Origin: Tieghemiomyces parasiticus | Taxonomy: Eukaryota > Kickxellomycota > Dimargaritomycetes > Dimargaritales > Dimargaritaceae | NCBI GenBank assembly: GCA_027575765.1 | Contig: JANBPT010000498.1 | Location: 1-26,222 of the forward strand | Length of the DNA stretch: 26,222 nucleotides | Reading direction: 5' to 3' | Shown: piece after piece, positions 9,201 to 14,201 of the stretch | Layout of the letters: the number at the start of each line of letters is the position of its first letter | Position numbering within the stretch: the stretch's first letter is position 1 | Translations under genes and position numbers: made by a program | Notes under the pieces: model-generated | What the model was told of the DNA's origin: nothing | Databases searched by the model: none | The model's input: only the letters and a program-made list of their open reading frames with translations

Positions 9201-10556
9201 ATAGGTCAGATCGGTAGCAAAATTAGCCAGATTGCCGTGCTCGACCATAACACCCTTGGGCTGGCCTGTGGTACCCGAGGTGTACACAATGTAGGCCAAG
9301 TCAGTGGGCTGTGGGCGATGGGAAACAGACGGTGCACCGGCACCTTTCGTGGCTGCAATAGATGGGGTCTGTTTGTCGACTTGCAGGGTGGGAAGCGTGA
9401 GGTCCCCCAGAAGAGCCTGGGTCGTTGATGTAGTCAGGACCAGTGTAACCGCGCTATCTTGGACAATGTAGCGGATACGCTCTTCGGGGTACTCCGGGTC
9501 AATGGGCACGTAGGCGGCGCCGGACTTGAGCACAGCAAACAGGGCTATAACAAACTCGATGGACTTGGGCAGGAGGAGAGCGATACGAACCTCGGGCCGG
9601 GCGCCATGGTCGCGGGTAAGCATCAGGGCCAGGGCCGAGGTCATCAGGTCAAACTCGGCGTAGGTGACGGTGTGGCCCTCCTGGTCCAGAGCGATACCGT
9701 CAGGGGTCCTACTCGCCCATTCACCGACTAGGAGGTGGACAGGGGTATTGACTGCATCAGGGTGACTGATGGTGCCGGCGAACTGCAGGAGGCGTTGGCG
9801 CTCGAGCCCATCTACCCAGGCCACATCGGCGATGGTTAAGTGTGCGAGCTGTTTGGGATGTACGATCGCCTCGGCCATGGTACGGACCACGATACTGAAC
9901 TGGCGTCCGAGTTCCTGCACCGCTGCCTCGGCCACCTGGGTGCGGTCAAAGGCCAGACGGACCTCTAGACTATCTGTGACCATCTGCCAGGAGATGACGA
10001 GGACGGCTCGAGTCATCGTCGCCAACATAGTAAGGGATGCCTGTTCGACGCTGATACTAGACTTGTGGCTGGGGTCGAGTCCTGATGGGTTGCACTCCTG
10101 AGACTGAGTAGACGAAAGGTTGGCGTAGCTAACTAGGACGGTGTTGAGCTGGCCCTGGTCGCTAGCCTGCACCGGCCACTCCTGATGATACAAAGGGCGA
10201 TCGGAAGAGGAGGTCGGATGTCCGAGAGCCGAGGCAAGCTTGACACCGGGGTCAAGGCGCAGGCCACATAAGGTGAGATTATTGGCCGGTAGTGTAGGGT
10301 CCAGCGGCGGCGATAGGGCTTCGACATGTCCGAAAGTAACCTGTTCAGCACCGGTGTAGCGGGACAGGAGGATGCCCCAGGCCACCTTGCAGAGTCTGTC
10401 GAGGTGGAGGTTGGTTGATAGGGGAGTCCCCGCCGAAACCTGGCCGTAACCTGGCTCAGGGTGGAGGGGCTTGACCAGGGGAACGGCAGTAGTCGGAGGA
10501 GGACCGTCCACATTGTCGGCAGAGGCGGGGCGATTAGGATCGAGGATAGCCAGCAT
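1..10556 (-). CDS. Nonribosomal peptide synthetase, 5' part (3' end outside window)
   Basis: A single frame stays open from the ATG at 10554-10556 to the left edge: 3518 codons, last complete codon at 3-5. The ATG is the first in frame after a TGA about 90 bases upstream and has a good context (ACC before it). NRPSs build peptides by adenylation (A), carrier (PCP) thiolation and condensation (C); E domains epimerise the carrier-bound residue. Seen here in order, by approximate residue: C-domain remnant 40-255; A1 265-745; PCP1 755-825; E1 845-1290; C2 1312-1745; degenerate A, PCP and C remnants 1755-2360; A2 2388-2858; PCP2 2875-2945; E2 2962-3405; C3 from 3430, cut by the window. No intron is needed anywhere. 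No thioesterase, reductase or terminal condensing domain is in view, so the product and release mode are unknown. Expected to be cytosolic. Family assignment is very secure; the peptide product cannot be named. Confidence 0.95.
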   Translation of the reverse strand, partial: MLAILDPNRPASADNVDGPPPTTAVPLVKPLHPEPGYGQVSAGTPLSTNLHLDRLCKVAWGILLSRYTGAEQVTFGHVEALSPPLDPTLPANNLTLCGLRLDPGVKLASALGHPTSSSDRPLYHQEWPVQASDQGQLNTVLVSYANLSSTQSQECNPSGLDPSHKSSISVEQASLTMLATMTRAVLVISWQMVTDSLEVRLAFDRTQVAEAAVQELGRQFSIVVRTMAEAIVHPKQLAHLTIADVAWVDGLERQRLLQFAGTISHPDAVNTPVHLLVGEWASRTPDGIALDQEGHTVTYAEFDLMTSALALMLTRDHGARPEVRIALLLPKSIEFVIALFAVLKSGAAYVPIDPEYPEERIRYIVQDSAVTLVLTTSTTQALLGDLTLPTLQVDKQTPSIAATKGAGAPSVSHRPQPTDLAYIVYTSGTTGQPKGVMVEHGNLANFATDLTYADDYGPGKRDLLVLSLGFDGILWSLLRTLCQGGTVVIPGADLLADLQSVHSAIVTPSFAARLNPGHYPQLAFLILAGEHVTADLHAKWRGHCKLVNVYGPTETTVTSNTLVLAAPNYISVGPPSANYLCYIVDDDLRLVPVGAPGQLLIGGLSVARGYCNLPDLTAQKFIANPFGPGRVYLTGDRARWLSNGHVDLLGRMDHQIKLRGFRIELEEVEAAASSFPAVQLAVASVQSNCLALFVEPQSVDTVALLDHLRSRLARFMVPDRVVPVARLSLTANGKVDRKALPTATESFLEIVPAQSQSLTDLELRLREAWAQILQLPGDHIGTTDDFFRIGGDSISAILLVSKCRQLGYKATVPLIYECRQLRALAARLTPLATAVSEENQHQVQGCVDLTPVQRWFYGLPFRNPHHFNQSFTLRVDQSVTLGRIIHALVQLANHHDILRARFSLNEVGAWEQCIPTTEAMPSQIPVTEATVNEVDYADVILKVQSSLHLTDGPVIAACLIHTGAESEPARLFWTIHHALVDLVSWRVLIEDLQTLLTGGQLPPKTLSFQTWCSQLGDYARTLTADAWPVQSMTVDNRQLLPPPEVLDPVRTAARLSISHEFDREFTTRLLLQLAPQWRITPRDLLLATFARAYCQALGTTQVSFAMEGHGREPWSDAMDVSRTVGWFTALYPLVLDVPLGSSVLATLHHTKEAMQQVPGRGFPYSLLRHMQGADPAERAKLLAKTPERLDVQFNYFGRFGNAGAAGADSGAVSIEWDDRFGLHDFAPDEHVIFDINPMPLVNQDRLRLVMEYNPRVYGTQWAEQLINRWRQDLEHLAATPTASVQPLLTRFDAPLLEPTAQEFDTLLTDLEERGIAASDVAAILPCTPMQGGLLVATLQDPSAYLVQAAVSFSGNVDLDRLQQAWVSLIQRHSVLRTVFIPTVAPRGNGLAQVVLHRAPLAWSLAEAPLPSLTDFFNANRALGFDMTRPMVRVDVFPTERSNEYLLVMAIHHALVDGWSIPLLLRDLGELYASPDMPGQLTSPSFNTVVEQVANQAQDEARAFWAEYLRGVQPTPAPMLSTELTGEHGFAEYHCTLNVDKSHLHNAAQQFGVTLSTLLKAAYALVLAQYLNRDDLVIGFVVSGRNLDVADIDTVVGPCLNTVLLRFRLTDQPIGQWLQQLQADATGMIPFEHTSLAKVQAWCSPIPAPPLFHVLGGFENFPQGLHQTGDMTLELVRVHEFTEYPLTLDFVDGPHAVGVKCFYRRMFCSEADIVQLVQQVSSVLVKLTKATADTTITQVSHFLPDPTQNCPGRLITADSVQLPLAALDHYLVKQGLPAPYSVSIHGGRIVTRVSAPETACESFRPLLAGVNLPADLAPATFISLEAYPHLSGASEGEVARLGEAYIHVSDTENQVLPLETVGRWLAVTCTDLLLGTKDGLPHGESSWVSLLARPVLFLQLEHRISQRFGVTLDSQNVLACDDLAALALVIKRSSPSSSPTRTPEGPSNEPKSELISPMKATPYQAQVWLACQLSEDPGQFYHQAKLSIPHQLTHSDVQWVLDQFLSQVNWLRTVVRKEEGRLVACLLSPKRLSSATQATVGSQSLLGDGLEAAGKVLVSTDMLAVLYQPEPPRLVVRMHQILAPEMLFQLLTEELQLAFRAQHDCQVFNVSPSLAMGHTATVGHLPSDSSVRTYWTETMAEASADLKLPLDRPRTRVPTFSSACLRFGLAQEVIRGFSCPTEVNLVAPLGLWTALAGPYLGRICDTDDVLVDVLLNHGVCRRETYTASLGHLACPVRVPGSARASSLGDLSATLSQQLQRSVGHLTPDYDLYAGLPHPPAHPLWHPVRVGVAVDPVEWDVEVQSHPALWHDIIFRISLSGPSPGMTLQYNPDLFDSATVERLGANLLYFCQVALTCSPPLTTVPLVCPAEEQILLEEFGQSPSEYDPSDTSTSVISLVRDNVQRSPHTVALESQLETVSYTEMNTQVETLARALQHRGIRVQDRVAVIVESRPATIMAMLALWLLRAVYVPVDSALPQQRQCYMVETAQCTVILNMTETGVTWTEALPGLELLKTEMVSGLALSPYCHHPEDLAYILFTSGTTGQPKGVTIRHASLTNLLLAPETTLCPEPGTRYLQTMAVGFDVFILVALSPLCTSSTLVFSDGDIPAALHSVDGVFLTPSVLGSLSPTIYPNLRRVMSVGEALPTELAAKWLPYCEVQNLYGPTEITIISHTLTAQLDKTVTIGRPIAGSECYIVNQHDQLVPIGSVGEICVGGLGVSAGYVNRPDLNEVKFVHLPYSSGPVYRTGDLGRWLPTGEVECLGRRDDQVKLRGFRIELAEVRGALLNLPGVQDAHVLIHERTLVAFVCPEQFDTASVKSALQEVLPSYMVPSHIMGLDHIPLTTNGKVDRQALVALFLKYQASFLEMGAAAAGEHVMSPESQVLWTAVVETLGLAPDPVTDNLPFFRLGGDSISAIQVSARCRQLGYRLPVPILLKSQPLSTAATTMERLVQSTTSGLAPIPHGVSFPLTPIQRWFFAQGFRNLSHFNQSFLLELTRPVSRNTLGRALLRVVNHHAVLRSQFRRDPTGQWSQTIPPPFSTLSSQVHEVTCVESELSQCCYQVQQSVDIHQGRNVAAALVHLSSPDDGCRLSHTLLFLTIHHLVVDLVSWSILLEDLTSLLDGLTPLPPSLPFANWASKLDRWRRERSVAHLDPEPVLVSPSSLSLCALAALPANTAGNEVSHTVQIPTDVTKALIQVAGDSFRLDELLLAALCGALAAVTHSPTTTVHTESHGRHPWHEGMDLSRTVGWFTTILPVTVTNASSASLSDYLRQIKHTRRSLRYHGLEIDWPKAPLDPSPQTTAAYHPMEVVFNFLGRTTDDRALTCHGKAPWIVRHDLLPLIPIGGDEELRPQVLEVLGWQTSTGLELTVNYCPQVVPTATVAALGDEVRKYLAEIATLDLAGLWVPSDFPLLEANQSDMAKIVADLPTLGLTVAEVESLYPMTPMQQGLWTATAKDPTEYLLQFAMTINGVSDSDVLLHALEAVVARHSILRTVFLTSFSNARSNGIQVVSRRPRFGWR
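342..1673 (-). other. NRPS epimerisation domain E2
   Basis: About residues 2962-3405. LTPIQRWFFA opens the domain. IHHLVVDLVSWSILLEDL holds His3099, His3100 and Asp3104. RTVGWFTTILP and VFNFLGR follow. It is clearly like E1 (shared HFNQSF and VDLVSW), which suggests that the A-PCP-E blocks arose by duplication. Confidence 0.9.
1722..1934 (-). other. NRPS carrier domain PCP2
   Basis: About residues 2875-2945. The site reads FFRLGGDSISAIQV with the pantetheine serine at 2911. It is again the GGDS type expected before an E domain. Confidence 0.92.
1983..3395 (-). other. NRPS adenylation domain A2
   Basis: About residues 2388-2858. Intact cores: VYVPVDSALPQQR; FTSGTTGQPKG at 2537-2547; LYGPTEIT; YRTGDLGRW; RGFRIELAEV; NGKVDR with Lys2846. 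The pocket starts at GFDVFIL (Asp2583). A hand-derived code is D-V-L-F-M-V-L-I-I-K, which is hydrophobic and different from A1; the substrate is unknown to me. The two A domains therefore probably load different amino acids. Confidence 0.93.
3477..4700 (-). other. Degenerate condensation-domain remnant
   Basis: About residues 1953-2360. The start SPMKATPYQAQVWLACQL fits a C-domain opening, and the late segment YNPDLFDSATVERLGANLL fits its end, so full length is kept. The catalytic HHxxxDG has become H-Q-I-L-A-P-E (His2078, Gln2079, Pro2083, Glu2084): the second histidine, the Asp and the Gly are all lost. Catalysis is not expected. It may act as a spacer. Confidence 0.75.
4767..4994 (-). other. 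Degenerate carrier-domain remnant without pantetheine serine
   Basis: About residues 1855-1930. Helices match a PCP (VGRWLAVTCTDLL, then LFLQLEHRISQRFGVTL and a CDDLAALALVI end helix). The segment that should read LGGHSL is LLARPV: aligned from the conserved QL..RI helix, the attachment serine is replaced by Pro1893. Serines nearby (GESSWVS) are out of register. I infer that it cannot carry a substrate. Confidence 0.72.
5007..5294 (-). other. Degenerate adenylation remnant (C-terminal subdomain only)
   Basis: About residues 1755-1850. The frame aligns with the small C-terminal subdomain of an A domain: LAALDHYLVKQGLPAPYSV sits where the first helix and strand after RGFRIE would be, and LPADLAPATFISLEAYPHLSG corresponds to the usual LPxYMVPxxFVxLxxLPLTxNG. 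The NGKVDR lysine motif has become SGASEGE. The whole large N-terminal subdomain (TSGTTGxPKG, YGPTE, TGD) is missing. It cannot adenylate. Confidence 0.72.
5322..6623 (-). other. NRPS condensation domain C2
   Basis: About residues 1312-1745. ILPCTPMQGGLL is the opening motif. The catalytic motif IHHALVDGWS is intact (His1451, His1452, Asp1456, Gly1457). Lying directly after an E domain, it should accept a D-configured donor. The acceptor would normally be loaded by the next module, but that module is decayed (see 3477-5294). Confidence 0.9.
6687..8024 (-). other. NRPS epimerisation domain E1
   Basis: About residues 845-1290. It opens with LTPVQRWFYG and carries IHHALVDLVSWRVLIEDL, with the HH pair at 976-977 and Asp981. 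HHxxxDxxSWxxL is the E-type form of the motif. RTVGWFTALYP and FNYFGRFG follow, both typical of E domains. It should convert the PCP1-bound L-amino acid to the D form. Confidence 0.9.
8082..8294 (-). other. NRPS carrier domain PCP1
   Basis: About residues 755-825. The phosphopantetheine site reads FFRIGGDSIS with the attachment serine at 793. The GGDS form, in place of GGHS, is the one usual for carriers that feed an epimerisation domain, and an E domain follows directly. Confidence 0.93.
8322..9764 (-). other. NRPS adenylation domain A1
   Basis: About residues 265-745. Core motifs are intact: AYVPIDPEYPEER; YTSGTTGQPKG at 425-435; VYGPTETT; YLTGDRARW; RGFRIELEEVE; NGKVDR with the catalytic lysine at 734. 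The specificity pocket begins at the FDGILW segment (Asp471 corresponds to Asp235 of GrsA). A hand alignment to GrsA gives the ten-residue code D-G-W-I-I-A-V-V-T-K, which I cannot match to a known substrate. The domain should be active: it has the Asp expected to hold the amino group and the lysine needed for adenylation. Confidence 0.93.
9792..10439 (-). other. Truncated condensation-domain remnant at NRPS N-terminus
   Basis: About residues 40-255. The segment resembles only the C-terminal lobe of a condensation domain: a helix like AWGILLSRYTGAEQVTFGH, where complete C domains have their ALVLARY...VVFG segment, and a late stretch LEVRLAFDRTQVAEAAVQEL like the domain's final strands. The N-terminal lobe and the HHxxxDG motif are absent. 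Such truncated starts occur in other fungal synthetases whose first working domain is an A domain. I infer that it is structural and not catalytic. Confidence 0.7.
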
Positions 10557-12577
10557 GGTTACAAAGCGTAGGCGAAGGACTGTGTGACGAAGGGTAAGGC
10601 GTACGTTGGCCGTGGTAGAAACGGAGTTGGCGATGGATAATCAAGCTGCGAACGCAGAAATCGGTTCAGAGGGCCCTTATATCCCAGTCGTACTGAGTAC
10701 AGGTGTGGAGCAGACATGTCCCACGGTATGCGATATCCCTGGCTTTTAACGCAGCTAACCTGGAGGGAAGGGTCCAGACTATCCTCTGTCACTCTGCTGC
10801 GGCGACACCTTTGACTAATTTAGCGCTCGCTATGGCATGGTTGGAGATGAAGTGCACTGTGCTCCTGGATATAGGTTGCCGACTGACAATCTGTCTACCT
10901 GTGCGTAATATCCGTCACCCACCTGCTATACTTCTTACAACTGCCCAGTAAGATGCATTTTATTTAGCCAGCGCACCGGGTTATGAAATTCAACTTGACA
11001 CATATGGAAGGCATGCCATTGAGCTGGCGCATTGCATCCAGAATGAGGAGAGGGCGAAGGCAAAGGAGGGTCAATCCCCAGTAAGGGGAATCGTGATCTT
11101 GAGGTGTGCCGTAGTGCTCTCAAATCACGCATAATCTTCCTAGCCAGGCCTTATTCATGAATACATACCTACGATTTCCGCCCTTACTCCTACGTGCTTC
11201 TCACACATCTGCTTCTAACATTGCTATCCGATCACATTTTTCTGATTTGGCTTTTCCAAGGAAGGCCGTAAGGATCGGAGGACATTCTCTTGGGGATACA
11301 TGTGTGTCCCCTGCATCCGACAGTTGATACTCACCTGGGTGTAAGGGGCAGGGCACTTAACATTCATATCAGCATCTATGAATCGGGGCTAGTGTTTCCC
11401 TTGATTTTGCTTTCTGGTTACTTAGGCTCATGAATAACTTTATTTCCGTAACATTATGAAGCACGGGTATATTACTTCTAACCCCTTGAATGGTAAAGCC
11501 ATTGTGGTGTCTAGAAAACACTGTACACCTTGGCTCGGCTGTTTGCGCCGCCCTGTACGTCATACCTCCCAGATACCACCTAGTTTCTATGCACAATGAT
11601 GCAACTGGCCGTCTGTGACGCATGGCTTCCGGAATCGCTAGCGACGACACCAGCCGCTATATTTACTACGGGCCCCAGCCTTCCATCTACCAACTTACTC
11701 CTTTTTAATTTTAGTGTTCTTAGCACTCTGCCGCTCCCCACAACTCTCTCCACCTTACTTGCTCTCTCTTGCCTTTCAACAACTATACGCCCTTACACCG
11801 GCCTTACTTCGTCATATATTTCTCAATCCCCCTTGCACTTTCAGTAAAGCCCGTTATGACCCCACGCTCGCCTAACTGCCATTATTGGCATCACAGTTAT
11901 TAACTAATTACATGTGGTAAGTGTGGTAGTACTGAATTTACCAATAGAGAAGCTGGCCGTTAACCTCATAACTTAGACTGCGGGTGATGATTTAGGTGAT
12001 GGCTGTCGTTTAGTTAACTGGTGACCCGGGCATCCTTTATACTTGAATGCTAGCCGGGGATCATCCATAGCGGCTGCTCGGCTGGATCTAGGAGATGTCC
12101 AAGATAAAAATACGGGCAGGGGCGGGCACCAACAGGTATAAGAGAATGGCCAGTGGCCTTTGGATCAGGAATGATCAAGACAAAGCCCAAAAATAATTGA
12201 AGGCAGCACCTGGTTTGGAGAATAAAGATCATGGGCCAGGGAGGCTACCGCGGAGATAAAGAGATAGATCATCCGTCAATCAGTAGCTATAAGGCGCAAC
12301 CAACAAGGCTGGTCGGCATCGCCCGGGACGGAAAGGCCGTTGGCCTCGCTTGGGATACGGATCAGGATGTGGCGTTTTAGGCTACGGCAGTAAAAAATAA
12401 TAATTATAATCATTACAGCACAGCTTAGGTTCATTCAACAAAGTACTAATACTGATACCTTTGGCCAGGAACATCAACTTCATAGCCCCCACGGTGGCCA
12501 ATGGTTCCCGAGGGATCCTGATAACCATCATCGCACCACTGTCCATAACTTCGCGCTCCGTGTTCCTTAATGGCTAC
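10557..12577. other. Intergenic region between NRPS and the secreted-protein gene
   Basis: No convincing gene on either strand; the open frames are short and have no coding look. It holds the NRPS promoter at its left end, a CT-rich stretch at about 11690-11850, an AT-rich patch near 12392-12415, and the 3' flank of the gene ending at 12578. Both neighbours are on the minus strand, so this is a head-to-tail spacer. Confidence 0.6.
10678..10683 (-). promoter_or_regulatory. Putative TATA box of the NRPS gene
   Basis: Minus-strand ATATAA within GGGATATAAGGG, about 122 bp upstream of the NRPS ATG. The spacing suits a transcript leader of roughly 90 bases. Based on sequence resemblance only. Confidence 0.4.
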
Positions 12578-14201
12578 TTAGTTATCCCATCCGTACATGG
12601 TGAGCATATCACGCATGAGCTGGACTGTGTTCCCATTAAAGGATACGGGATTTTGGAGGGTATAGAACGGCACTTGACCCTTCACGCCACGGTTGTTAAA
12701 GATATGGGCGTTGACCAGGAACGCCAGACGGTTATCTTTCGGATCATAAATAGTCTTCTGGCCGTAGTAGTTGTCACTGCAACCTTCGGACTCGTTGTCA
12801 GGGAGCGGTTCTTGAATCTCGATGTTCCAAATGGTGGTAGCTTGACCAATGGCATTGTTGAAGCCATAGTCCTTGGCACAGATCAATACGCGCCATAGCA
12901 GGGCGAACAGGTTACCGTGGCCCCGGAAATGCGAGTACATCATAGGCTCCTTTCCGAGTTCGCTCATGAGCATAAATGCGAGGGCGCTGCGTCGCAAATA
13001 GGCTGTCATGTTGTCTTCGTCATCTGACTGTATTTCCTCACCATGATCTCCAAGATTGGGCCTGTCGTCGGTTTCCCTGTCCATTTCGGTGGGCTCGCCA
13101 ACCGCCGGCCCTTCACCCCCGTCATTTCCATCTCCTACTGTCGGCCTGGTCGTCATGCCAACCTCCAGAGTTGGACGTGACGATAGAAATGTGTTCAACT
13201 CGTCGAACTTACCGGCGGATGCCATAGTGAACACGATGGCCATGTCGGCCACCATGAATCCTTCGAAAGGGCAAGTATACATGTCCGCAATATGATAGCT
13301 CCCGACGGCGGCGTCACGCAGGGCAGCCATACTCGGAGTCCGACGGTGGCTCATGGCCCAGAGAAATTCGGGGGTCTCGCAGTAGCCGACTAGGCGGTCG
13401 CGCAAGGCGAGAAGTGTATCCACGTCGCCCTCCGAAGCCAGGGAGAGCATAGGGGACAAGGCGAAGCGCTGAGACAAACCAAGGTCGGAGAAAACTAGGG
13501 CACCGGTCTCCTTGTCCATAGACTCAGCCTCCTCGATATAGTTTTGAATATGCGGAATAAGGGTATGAATCGGCTGGCTAGTAAATTTGCTACGCAGTTC
13601 GATCAGCTGCAAGTCCGTCTGGTCAGGCAAATAATTGCTGAAGAGGTCGAATTCGAAACGGAAAATGTCCGTCACACTGTCCTTTTCGGCCGGGCTGAGT
13701 GCTTCGTACTCAGTACTGTAAGTGATGGCGCGGGATAGACGCAGGTGGGCCTGATAGTGACGATAATGAGTAGTAGGGCAGTTAGGGCAGTCACCATTAG
13801 TTCATGCTCATGAATCAGTCTATCTGAAGTTTGAAAGGGGGCTGTGGCTGACAGAGAAGCCATGGGCGTCCACTGGTACGAGCATTGTCTAGTGACAACG
13901 TGGCAGTCTAAGTAGGCCATAGCAGCAGTAACTCCCTATTTAAGATTGGCACACTTACGAGGGCACTGCGGATACAGTTGTCCTCTATGGCCAGGTCACG
14001 AATTTGCCGTGAGAGTTCTAAAAAGCGTGGCATGCTGAGTGGATCGGCGGCGTTCATAATGAGGAGCTGGATTTCCTTCGGGCAGGAGGTAAATCCACTG
14101 GTGGACGACGACATGGCCGAAGTAAGGACAGGGGACTGGGCCAGGGCGGGGGAAAGCAGCATTCCTGCCACCAGAGGGACCAAAGCGATATGAGTAAGCA
14201 T
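12578..14201 (-). CDS. Hypothetical protein, signal-peptide-like start with F-box-like segment; two exons
   Basis: Exon 1 is 14201-13959 (81 codons), exon 2 is 13750-12578 (390 codons plus TAA), giving 471 residues. The intron 13751-13958 joins codon to codon (phase 0). The start gives MLTHIALVPLVAGMLLSPALAQ, a good hydrophobic signal peptide with an ALA-Q cut, though it lacks a basic start. Residues about 41-80 (CPKEIQLLIMNAADPLSMP, then FLELSRQIRDLA) resemble an F-box helix pattern. Residues about 282-325 are acidic and Gly/Glu/Asp-rich, a likely flexible linker between two folded parts. The C-terminal part includes DPKDNRLAFLVNAHIFNN and ends MLTMYGWDN. I recognise no enzyme motif. An alternative start at the later Met (MSSSTSG) would remove the signal peptide. 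Exon 2 is a strong ORF by length; the exon 1 join rests on splice signals and frame. Confidence 0.75.
13751..13958 (-). other. Spliceosomal intron in the secreted-protein gene
   Basis: The donor is GTAAGT at 13958-13953. The branch-site-like CTAAC is at 13785-13781, 30 bases before the CAG acceptor at 13753-13751. Splicing joins ...IRSAL to AHLRLSRA without changing frame. Without it, exon 2's frame hits a TGA just after the region's GAGCATGA. The length of 208 bases is on the long side for a fungus. Confidence 0.65.

Noticed and set aside
11596..11847. 83-codon plus-strand frame ending in a CT-rich stretch and TTTCAG
   Set aside because: The composition reflects the pyrimidine-rich DNA, and no coding frame follows the acceptor-like site.
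12461..12898. 145-codon plus-strand frame
   Set aside because: It lies antisense to the last part of the 471-residue gene, whose frame is far longer and has protein-like composition. It is a shadow.
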